A stretch of 64,000 bases of DNA, from positions 62,001-126,000 of the forward strand of contig JAFQZK010000001.1 of the NCBI GenBank assembly GCA_017405965.1. The letters are read 5' to 3'. Both the position numbers and the translations under genes were made by a program. Shown here piece by piece: positions 57,652 to 64,000 of this stretch (its first letter is position 1; every line of letters begins with the position of its first letter). Under the pieces are notes generated by a model that saw only the letters and a program-made list of their open reading frames with translations, had not been told where the DNA came from and searched no databases. This DNA comes from Muribaculaceae bacterium (GTDB lineage Bacteria > Bacteroidota > Bacteroidia > Bacteroidales > Muribaculaceae).

Positions 57652-59514
57652 TTAAGAAGAAAGTTCCAGCCATCGCAGTTCTTTCTCGTCAAGCAGGTCT
57701 TTCACTTCCTGGTAGCGGGCAGCCTTGGTGGCCACATCGTCAAGGGTCTCACCGCTGGCAAACAGGGCATCCAGTTCGGCTTTCTCTTTGCTGAGTGCCT
57801 CGATGTCGATATTGAGTTGTTCTAGTTCGCGCTGCTCCTTGTAGGTGAGACGCTTCTCGCTGCAGTTGGCCCATGTGTTTTCTTTGGCTTTAGGTGCTTC
57901 TTGTTCCTTGGCCGCCAGAGCCGTTTCTTGCTCGTGCCGTTGTTTCCAGGCGCGGTACTCGCTGTAGTTGCCGGGGAAGTCCTTGACATGGCCGTTACCC
58001 GTGAACACGAAGGTGTGATCCACCGTGCGGTCCATGAAGAAACGGTCGTGGCTCACGATGATGACGCAACCGTTGAACTGCGAGAGGTATTCCTCAAGAA
58101 TCTCGAGGGTGGAGATGTCCAGGTCGTTGGTCGGCTCATCCAGGATGAGGAAGTTGGGCTTGGTCATCAGCACCATCGCCAGATAGAGGCGACGACGCTC
58201 TCCACCGCTCAGCTTGGCGATGTACTTCTGCTGGTCCTGTGGGGTGAACAGGAAGTGGTTAAGCCACGCCATGGCGGTGTAGTGATGCTTCTCGTCGAAG
58301 TAGATGTACTCGGCCACATCACGCACCGCATCGATTACGCGTTTACCCTCGTCAAATTGCATGCCCTCTTGGCTGTAGTGGGCAAACTTCACTGTCTCGC
58401 CGATTTCAAAGTAGCCGCTGTCGGGCTTGATGATATCGAGCAACAGCTTGATGAATGTGGTCTTACCCACGCCGTTGTCGCCCACAATGCCCAGCTTCTC
58501 GTAGCGGGCGAAGGTGTAATTGAAATCATCGAGAATCACCTTGTCACCGAAACGCTTGTTCACATGGTGAGCAGTGAAGATCTTCTTGCCGATGTAGGCA
58601 CTCTTGACGTTCAGTTCCACCTCGCCATCGTCGCGACGTTGCTGGGCGCGTTCCTGCAGATCATAGAAAGCATCGATGCGGTATTGCGCCTTGTGGGCGC
58701 GTGCCTGAGGCTGACGCCGCATCCAGTCCAGCTCGGTGCGCAGCAAGTTGCGGGCCCGTTCCACCTGGGCGTTCTGAGCCTCGATGCGCTCGGCCCGTTT
58801 CTCCAGATAATAGTTATAGTTGCCGTTGTAGGAGAAGATGCTGTGTTGATCCATCTCCATGATGCGGTTGCAGATGTTGTCCAGGAAATACCGGTCATGG
58901 GTTACCATCAGCAGGGTCACGCGGCTGCGTTGCAAGTAACTTTCCAGCCACTCGATCATGTCGATGTCGAGATGGTTGGTCGGCTCGTCCAGGATGAGCA
59001 TCTGCGGCTCGTCGATCAGCAGGCGGGCAAGGGCCACACGCTTGACTTGCCCGCCGCTCAACTCTTTGACAGGCTGGTCATATTCGGTGATTTTGAGTTG
59101 AGTGAGGATTTGCTTGAAACGCTCCTCATAGCCCCAAGCCGCATTGGCATCCATGGCCTGGATAGCGGCAGTCATGGCGTCGCTGTCGCCGGTGCGTAGG
59201 GCATCCTCATAGGCATGGATGGCACCAGAACGAGGGTCGTCGCCATGCAGACAGGCATCGAGCACGGTGTGGGCCTCGCCCAGGTCAGGCAACTGCGGTA
59301 AATATCCAACGCGCAGGTCATTGCGATAGATGACCGTGCCGCTGTCTTGAGAGGAGACACCCGCCAGGATATCGAGCAGCGTTGACTTACCCGTGCCGTT
59401 CTTGGCGATAAGTCCGATTTTCTCACCCTCGGCAATGCCAAAGGTGATGTCCTCAAAGAGCACATCGACACCGAACGCCTTGCTCAGTCCCTCGACCTGC
59501 AAATAACTTACCAT
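57652..59514 (-). CDS. ABC-F family ATPase (Uup-like)
   Basis: 620 residues, two ABC modules without membrane segments. Module 1: Walker A AKNGTGKSTLL, signature LSGGQVKRVALARLL, Walker B MLILDEPTNHLD. Module 2: GDNGVGKTTFIK, LSGGERRRLYLAMVL, FLILDEPTNDLD. A linker (about 240-300) and a C-terminal coiled coil (LTYKEQRELEQLNIDIEAL) are typical of Uup. ABC-F proteins act on ribosomes or, for Uup, on branched DNA; an antibiotic-resistance role cannot be inferred. Its stop codon abuts the heptamer array. Confidence 0.93.
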   Translation of the reverse strand: MVSYLQVEGLSKAFGVDVLFEDITFGIAEGEKIGLIAKNGTGKSTLLDILAGVSSQDSGTVIYRNDLRVGYLPQLPDLGEAHTVLDACLHGDDPRSGAIHAYEDALRTGDSDAMTAAIQAMDANAAWGYEERFKQILTQLKITEYDQPVKELSGGQVKRVALARLLIDEPQMLILDEPTNHLDIDMIEWLESYLQRSRVTLLMVTHDRYFLDNICNRIMEMDQHSIFSYNGNYNYYLEKRAERIEAQNAQVERARNLLRTELDWMRRQPQARAHKAQYRIDAFYDLQERAQQRRDDGEVELNVKSAYIGKKIFTAHHVNKRFGDKVILDDFNYTFARYEKLGIVGDNGVGKTTFIKLLLDIIKPDSGYFEIGETVKFAHYSQEGMQFDEGKRVIDAVRDVAEYIYFDEKHHYTAMAWLNHFLFTPQDQQKYIAKLSGGERRRLYLAMVLMTKPNFLILDEPTNDLDISTLEILEEYLSQFNGCVIIVSHDRFFMDRTVDHTFVFTGNGHVKDFPGNYSEYRAWKQRHEQETALAAKEQEAPKAKENTWANCSEKRLTYKEQRELEQLNIDIEALSKEKAELDALFASGETLDDVATKAARYQEVKDLLDEKELRWLELSS

Positions 59515-59533
59515 GCTATTAAATGTTGCGTGG

Positions 59534-59552
59534 GCCGTGGCTCAGCCACGGC
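59534..59552 (-). terminator. Short hairpin between M18 peptidase and ABC-F genes
   Basis: Perfect 8-bp stem GCCGTGGC / GCCACGGC with a 3-nt loop; no T run, so termination is uncertain. Confidence 0.5.
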
Positions 59553-59558
59553 AATTTA

Positions 59559-60857
59559 TCAACTGAAAAATTGTTTCATCACCTTGATCATGTTCACGTG
59601 GTCGTCACATGAACCGGTCTCGCGCACCGAGTGCATAGCCAGCACGGGATTGCCCACGTCAACGCCCTCGATATCCATCTGTCCGGTAAGGATGTTGCCC
59701 AGGGTTGAGCCGCCGGCCACATCGCTGTGGTTCACGAAGTACTGGAAGGGTGCTCCCGCTTTCTCGCACAGGCTCTTGAAGATGGCTGCCGAGTGGGCGT
59801 CGCTCATGTACTTGCAGTTGGCGTTAACCTTGACACACGGGCCACCGCCCAGCGAGGGATGATTCGTCGGGTCATACTTCTCGGGGTAATTGGGATGGAA
59901 GGCATGGGCATTGTCGGCCGATACCATGAACGAACGATGAACGGCGCGGCCAAAGTCCTCGAAGTCGCCGCCCAGAGCCATGACAAGCCTCAGCAGCATG
60001 TTACCCAATACGGGTGAATGGGCGCCCTGCTTGGTGCCGCTGCCGGTCTCCTCGTTGTCAAAGATGGCGGCTACCAGTGTAGCGTCTTTATCCTTAGCCT
60101 CGGTGATGGCGGTGATGGCGGCATGCACCATGCTCAGGTCGTCGAGACGGCCGGCCGAGATGAATTCGTTGTTCAGACCGAACAAGCTGGCCTTGCTCAC
60201 GTCATAGAGCATCAGGTCAAAATCCAGGATATCGGCGGCATCGACCTGCAACTCATCGGCAACGAGGTTCAACAGGGTGTTGCGCCACTCAAAGTCACTG
60301 TTGATCTTGGCAAGGATGGGCAGCATGTCCTTTTGCTTGGACAGGTGGTTGCCCTCGTTGACGGCGCGGTTGAAGTGGATGGCGAGGTGCGAGATGCACA
60401 ACAGCGGACGGTCAATTTTCAGCAGTTTGGAGACAGGATGCAACGCGTCTTTGCCCTTGAGCAGCACGCGGCCAGCCAGCGACAGGGGACGGTCAAACCA
60501 GGTGTACAGAATCGGGCCGCCATACACCTCGGTGTTCAGGCGCAGGATGCCGCCGTCACCGGGAATCTCGGCTGCAGGCTTGATTCTGAAGCAGGGCGAG
60601 TCGCTGTGGGCGGCGATGATCTTGAAGCCGGTATCGGCAGGCTTTTTCTTGCCCACTTGCACAGCAAACACGGCACTGTCGTTCTTGGTGAAGAAGAACT
60701 TCTCGCCGGCTTTGGCAGTCATCTTGTCATCGATCTTTTTCTCCTTGAAGCCGTTGGCGGTAAGGATTTTCTTCACGCTGTCCACTGCCAGGAAATTGCA
60801 AGGACTGTTATCCAGGAACTCGAGCAACGAGTTCACATAATTGTTGGTTTTGCTCAT
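59559..60857 (-). CDS. M18 family aminopeptidase
   Basis: 432 residues from the ATG at 60857 (MSKTNNYVNSLLEFLDNSP); the longer frame from 60971 overlaps the DUF5063 gene and lacks family sequence. Zinc ligands and catalytic residues lie in IIAAHSDSPCFRIKP, FDNEETGSGTKQGAHSP and SADNAHAFHPNYPEKYD; GGGPCVKVNANCKYMSD and SDVAGGSTLGNI also match. Cleaves N-terminal residues, preferentially acidic ones in the aspartyl aminopeptidase type, in the cytoplasm. 23 bp after the DUF5063 gene. Confidence 0.94.
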   Translation of the reverse strand: MSKTNNYVNSLLEFLDNSPCNFLAVDSVKKILTANGFKEKKIDDKMTAKAGEKFFFTKNDSAVFAVQVGKKKPADTGFKIIAAHSDSPCFRIKPAAEIPGDGGILRLNTEVYGGPILYTWFDRPLSLAGRVLLKGKDALHPVSKLLKIDRPLLCISHLAIHFNRAVNEGNHLSKQKDMLPILAKINSDFEWRNTLLNLVADELQVDAADILDFDLMLYDVSKASLFGLNNEFISAGRLDDLSMVHAAITAITEAKDKDATLVAAIFDNEETGSGTKQGAHSPVLGNMLLRLVMALGGDFEDFGRAVHRSFMVSADNAHAFHPNYPEKYDPTNHPSLGGGPCVKVNANCKYMSDAHSAAIFKSLCEKAGAPFQYFVNHSDVAGGSTLGNILTGQMDIEGVDVGNPVLAMHSVRETGSCDDHVNMIKVMKQFFS

Positions 60858-60880
60858 AATTATGATTGTGTCTTTAATGT

Positions 60881-61387
60881 TTATAATCCGTAATAAACTG
60901 CATTCAACGCCCTCAACACATTGCACAGGGTTTGACCCCAATAGTTGATGAAGTTGATTTTGCATTGGCACAGCATTTCGTGCTGAGTCTCGGTCAGCGC
61001 GTCTTGTATCGAGTGAATCAGATTGAAAAACTCTTGATACAGGTCGGCGAGGTTCTCCGAGATGGAGACCGCAATGGGTGTATCGCTGTATTTCATGTCC
61101 TCGAGAAAGACTTCAAGGTACATGTCTTCCTCGGCCATGATCTCCTCGATACGGTGTCTAACCAGGTCATAGACGTCCTCTTCCAGTGCCGGGTCGATGA
61201 ACTCTTCGCTGTAGGTATCGTCCTCGATGTCGCCCACGGTGATGTACAGGCGCGGCAACAGTTTGAGCATCTGGGCCACAAACTGGTCACGGCTCTCATT
61301 CTCGTTGGCTCGCTCCAGCGCGTGACAATACTCATTGGCAAGGGCGATAAACGCCAACTCGTTGGGTGTCAATTTATCCATGATCAA
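60881..61387 (-). CDS. DUF5063 family protein
   Basis: 168 residues (start at 61387 or the second Met at 61381). Acidic, all-helical, no signal peptide: LTPNELAFIALANEYCHALE, VGDIEDDTYSEEFID, NFINYWGQTLCNVLRALN, typical of DUF5063. Function unknown. Lies between nadD and the M18 peptidase on the same strand. Confidence 0.82.
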   Translation of the reverse strand: MIMDKLTPNELAFIALANEYCHALERANENESRDQFVAQMLKLLPRLYITVGDIEDDTYSEEFIDPALEEDVYDLVRHRIEEIMAEEDMYLEVFLEDMKYSDTPIAVSISENLADLYQEFFNLIHSIQDALTETQHEMLCQCKINFINYWGQTLCNVLRALNAVYYGL

Positions 61388-61430
61388 TTATTCGTTTGAC
61401 ATTATGTAGGGCCTTGCCTTAGCGAGGCCG

Positions 61431-62027
61431 TCAGTCTTCAATGTTTCTATTGGTGTAAAGGTGATGGCGTTCGATATATCCCATCACCTCGTCGGGCACG
61501 TAGTAGCGCACGCTCTTCCCGTTGGCCAGACGCTGGCGTATCTCGGTCGAGGACAACTCGATGATGGGAGCGTCAACCAGCTTGACACGGTCTTGCAATT
61601 CAACGGGTATGTTCACTTCATAGCCCAGGCGGGGATAGATAAGCAGATGATATTTGGCAAGTATTTCTTCACTGTTACGCCATTTGTTGAATATCTGCCA
61701 GTTGTCTCCGCCAGTGACCAGATAAAACTCATCGTCAGGAAACTTGGCTTGCAATGCGTTGAGTGTATCAATCGTATAAGACGGGCGGGGCATGGTGAAT
61801 TCAAATGCCGACGTCTCGACGCCCTCCATCGGATGTGACACCATTTCGACCATGCGCAGCCGATCGGTATCGGCTACCTGCCGTTCCTTGTCAACTTTCA
61901 ACGGATTGACAGGCGACACCATGAACCACAAGCGGTCAACCAGACCGCTGCTGATCATGTACTGTGCGATAATCGCATGTCCTGTATGTATCGGGTCAAA
62001 CGACCCGCCAAATATCCCGATTCTCAT
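61431..62027 (-). CDS. nadD: Nicotinate-nucleotide adenylyltransferase
   Basis: 198 residues. Nucleotidyltransferase motifs GIFGGSFDPIHTGHAIIAQY and SSTEIRQRL, plus TGGDNWQIFNKW. Converts nicotinate mononucleotide and ATP to deamido-NAD. The ATG overlaps the gmk stop by ATGA, so the two are translationally coupled, the usual Bacteroidales order. Confidence 0.96.
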   Translation of the reverse strand: MRIGIFGGSFDPIHTGHAIIAQYMISSGLVDRLWFMVSPVNPLKVDKERQVADTDRLRMVEMVSHPMEGVETSAFEFTMPRPSYTIDTLNALQAKFPDDEFYLVTGGDNWQIFNKWRNSEEILAKYHLLIYPRLGYEVNIPVELQDRVKLVDAPIIELSSTEIRQRLANGKSVRYYVPDEVMGYIERHHLYTNRNIED

Positions 62028-62608
62028 TGCTCAGATGGGTTGGCCACAAAGTCGGCGATGAGGTCGTGGACTTCGTTGACAGCGGTCTCGAGGTCGTCGT
62101 TGATGACGGTGTGGTCAAATTGCGGGCCGATGGAGATTTCGAATTCGGCCTTGTCAACACGATTCTGGATGTCCTCCATGCTGTCGGTGCCGCGATTGAT
62201 GAGGCGCTGACGCAATACCTCCACGCTGGGTGGCTGGATGAAAATGCTGATGGCGCGATCGCCATACATATTCTTGACGTTCACGCCTCCCAAGACGTCA
62301 AGGTCAAGCACAACGTTCATCCCCATGCCGGTGATGCGTTCCACCTCGCTCTTGGGCGTGCCGTAGAATCGTCCTTCGTACACTTCCTGATACTCGACCA
62401 ACTCGTCGTTGGCGATCATCTCCTTGAACTCGTCGAGTGTCTTGTAGTAATAGTCCACGCCATGTACTTCCTGACCGCGACGGGGTCGGGTAGTGGCCGA
62501 AACCGAGAAAGCAAGCCTCAACGACTCGTCTTGCATGATGCGAGAGATGATTGTCGACTTGCCTGATCCCGACGGCGCCGAGATGATAATGAGTTTACCC
62601 TGTTCCAT
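62024..62608 (-). CDS. gmk: Guanylate kinase
   Basis: 194 residues. Walker A ISAPSGSGKSTII, GMP-binding SVSATTRPRRGQEVHGVDYY, YGTPKSEVER and the lid IFIQPPSVEVLRQRL. Phosphorylates GMP to GDP. Between a beta-barrel gene (33 bp upstream) and nadD (ATGA overlap). Confidence 0.97.
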   Translation of the reverse strand: MEQGKLIIISAPSGSGKSTIISRIMQDESLRLAFSVSATTRPRRGQEVHGVDYYYKTLDEFKEMIANDELVEYQEVYEGRFYGTPKSEVERITGMGMNVVLDLDVLGGVNVKNMYGDRAISIFIQPPSVEVLRQRLINRGTDSMEDIQNRVDKAEFEISIGPQFDHTVINDDLETAVNEVHDLIADFVANPSEQ

Positions 62609-62641
62609 GAAACTGCCGATTTAGAACTGATGACCGGAATC

Positions 62642-63118
62642 TTAGAAGGTGTACTTCAGGCCCAGCACGGTCACCGATTGGTTGAAGTTCTTCATGATCT
62701 GGAAACGCTCCTCGGTAAAGAAGTGTAAGCGATCTTTTATGCGGTATTGGGCGCCCATGCCAACATTGGCACCGCAGCGATCAACAGAAGCATCGCCATG
62801 GACAAAATCGGTCTTATAATGACCGTAAGAGAAGCCAAGCAGTGGGTAGATGGCAAAGGATTCGCTCGTGCGGATGACGTAATGCAGATTCAAGTTGAGA
62901 TTGAGGGCACTCATGCCGTCATTCTCAAAGAAGTAGATGAATTCGGGAGCGAGACGCCAGTTGGCGATGGGCTCAATCTGAACCTGTGCGCCCAGACCGG
63001 CCATTGAATGCTTGGATGCATAGACAAATTCAGCTCCGGCCGAGACGATAGCTTGCTCGGCATGAATGTTGATGGTGGCGGCAATGGCAAGGATTGCCAT
63101 GAGGATGTACTTTTTCAT
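62642..63118 (-). CDS. Small outer-membrane beta-barrel protein
   Basis: 158 residues; signal peptide MKKYILMAILAIAATINIHA followed by alternating beta-strand pattern (RLAPEFIYFF, ALNLNLNLHYVI, VGMGAQYRI) and a terminal aromatic LGLKYTF, the standard barrel C-terminus. Probably an eight-strand outer-membrane barrel of unknown role. It is inserted between yicC and gmk, which are often direct neighbours. Confidence 0.8.
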   Translation of the reverse strand: MKKYILMAILAIAATINIHAEQAIVSAGAEFVYASKHSMAGLGAQVQIEPIANWRLAPEFIYFFENDGMSALNLNLNLHYVIRTSESFAIYPLLGFSYGHYKTDFVHGDASVDRCGANVGMGAQYRIKDRLHFFTEERFQIMKNFNQSVTVLGLKYTF

Positions 63119-63159
63119 TTTTTGAGTGTATTGATGATTGATGAATTTCTGTTGGTTGA

Positions 63160-64000
63160 TCAGAGGACGTTGAGCACTTGCTCCTTGATTTGCTCCAGGT
63201 GGTCCTTCATGCGCACCACAAGGTTCTGCAGGTCGGCTTGATTGGCCTTGGAGCCCATGGTGTTCACCTCACGGCCGATTTCCTGGCTGATGAATCCCAG
63301 TTTCTTGCCTTGGCCGGGTTCCTCGCTATGCAGGGTTTCCAAGAAATACTTCAAGTGATTCTGCAGGCGGATTTTTTCCTCGGTGATATCAAGTTTCTCG
63401 ATATAGTAGATGAGCTCTTGCTCAAAGCGGTTCTTGTCATAGTCCACCTCTTTGATTTTACCGAGGGCGTCGAGGATGCGACCTTTAATTTTCTGAGTGC
63501 GCGGCTCTTCATAGCGCGGTACCTCGTTGAGCAGTTCCTGGATTGCGGCGATTTTCTCCTCGAAGAAAGAGGCCAGGCGGGCGCCCTCCTGACGGCGAAA
63601 CGCTATCAATTGATCGGTGGCTTGGGCCACTACCTCTTTCACGACTTTCAGCTCTTCCTCATCGACCTCGGTCGATTTGGACTCTGTTTTCAAGGCATCG
63701 GGCATGCGCAGCAGGGTGGCATACCAGTCCTCGGGCTCAGGCAGATTGAGTTCCTTGGCCATCTCCTCGATTTGAGCCTTATACTGTTTCAACATAGGCA
63801 CATTGATGGTTCCCGAGGTTGCACCCTCGATGGGCTCACAGTAGATAAAAAGGTCTATTTTGCCGCGCATCAACGCTTTGGAAACACTGTTGCGCAGTTC
63901 CATTTCAATCTCGCGGTGGTTTTGAGGTGTGCGTACCCCAAAATCCAGTTGTTTACTGTTCAGTGATTTGACCTCGGCAGTGATTTTCTTGTTGTTATAC
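63160..64000 (-). CDS. yicC: YicC family endoribonuclease (5' end cut by window edge)
   Basis: The frame stays open to position 64000, so the true start lies outside; 279 residues are visible. Upstream of the internal Met at 63903 the frame encodes KKITAEVKSLNSKQLDFGVR, the expected YicC N-terminal region, so the gene continues past the window. Other motifs: SVSKALMRGKIDLFIY, EGARLASFFEEK, RFEQELIYYIEKLDITEEK, GKKLGFISQEIGREVNTMGS. YicC proteins are metal-dependent endoribonucleases. Lies upstream of the barrel gene and gmk. Confidence 0.93.
   Translation of the reverse strand, partial: YNNKKITAEVKSLNSKQLDFGVRTPQNHREIEMELRNSVSKALMRGKIDLFIYCEPIEGATSGTINVPMLKQYKAQIEEMAKELNLPEPEDWYATLLRMPDALKTESKSTEVDEEELKVVKEVVAQATDQLIAFRRQEGARLASFFEEKIAAIQELLNEVPRYEEPRTQKIKGRILDALGKIKEVDYDKNRFEQELIYYIEKLDITEEKIRLQNHLKYFLETLHSEEPGQGKKLGFISQEIGREVNTMGSKANQADLQNLVVRMKDHLEQIKEQVLNVL

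Noticed and set aside
57901-59199. 432-codon open frame antisense to the ABC-F gene
   Set aside because: The minus-strand protein has all Walker and signature motifs; the antisense peptide is low-information V/L/H-rich sequence typical of shadow frames.
57652-59514. ABC-F antibiotic target-protection gene
   Set aside because: Linker and C-terminal coiled coil resemble housekeeping Uup; no resistance-type interdomain extension recognised.

Overview
The window reads as chromosomal DNA of an anaerobic Bacteroidales bacterium, probably a gut Muribaculaceae- or Prevotellaceae-like lineage (this placement is inference). Support: promoters of the Bacteroidetes type (TTTG, about 20 bp, TAnnTTTG); exported proteins ending in short type IX-like C-terminal tails; DUF4835, DUF3244, DUF5063 and THUMP-like families typical of the phylum; and the gene strings dnaN-exonuclease-coaBC-DUF4835-recN and yicC-gmk-nadD. 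Most of the window is GC-moderate, but about 49-56 kb is patchily AT-rich.

Layout. 0-5 kb: DNA replication/repair and CoA synthesis operon (minus). 5-15 kb: DUF1015 protein, Fur-type regulator, HAD phosphatase, FAD oxidoreductase, SIMPL protein, PRPP synthetase, U32 RNA-modification protein, nitrilase-type amidase, acyltransferase, then a tandem pair of tRNA-Glu(CTC). 15.3-15.6 kb: a nested palindromic element. 15.6-24 kb: THUMP-like methyltransferase, an exported C10 protease with dockerin, dxs, and the trkA-trkH potassium system. 24-32 kb: an exported repeat protein, a redox cluster (exported DUF362 protein, a flavodoxin/cyclophilin-like/dockerin fusion, a second exported flavodoxin, YqhD-like dehydrogenase), a candidate structured RNA and an exported serine hydrolase. 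32-44 kb: GH3 lipoprotein, LTA-synthase-like sulfatase carrying an in-frame repeat, purple-acid-phosphatase-like protein, prfA, a BspA fragment, DUF1893, mtnN-luxS, lon. 44-49 kb: a 1244-residue exported amidase with a propeller-like partner. 49-56 kb: a four-gene tandem array of tail-bearing exported proteins, two small exported proteins and a membrane-spanning TPR/HTH regulator. 56-64 kb: orphan umuC, a 46-unit heptamer array, ABC-F ATPase, M18 aminopeptidase, DUF5063, nadD, gmk, a beta-barrel protein and yicC (cut by the window edge).

Connections. mtnN and luxS act in sequence in S-adenosylhomocysteine salvage. The amidase and its upstream beta-propeller protein overlap by ATGA and share a clear promoter. 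The most unusual material is non-coding or mosaic: a dispersed REP/REPIN family with the core GACGCAAAATTTTGCGTC (one pair is translated inside the sulfatase gene), a 180-bp MITE-like inverted repeat, the perfectly phased heptamer array upstream of umuC, the homogenised tandem paralogues, and a promoter-driven structured RNA at 30.4-30.57 kb. Several genes also have their -7 box within 4-10 nt of the start codon, suggesting leaderless transcripts.
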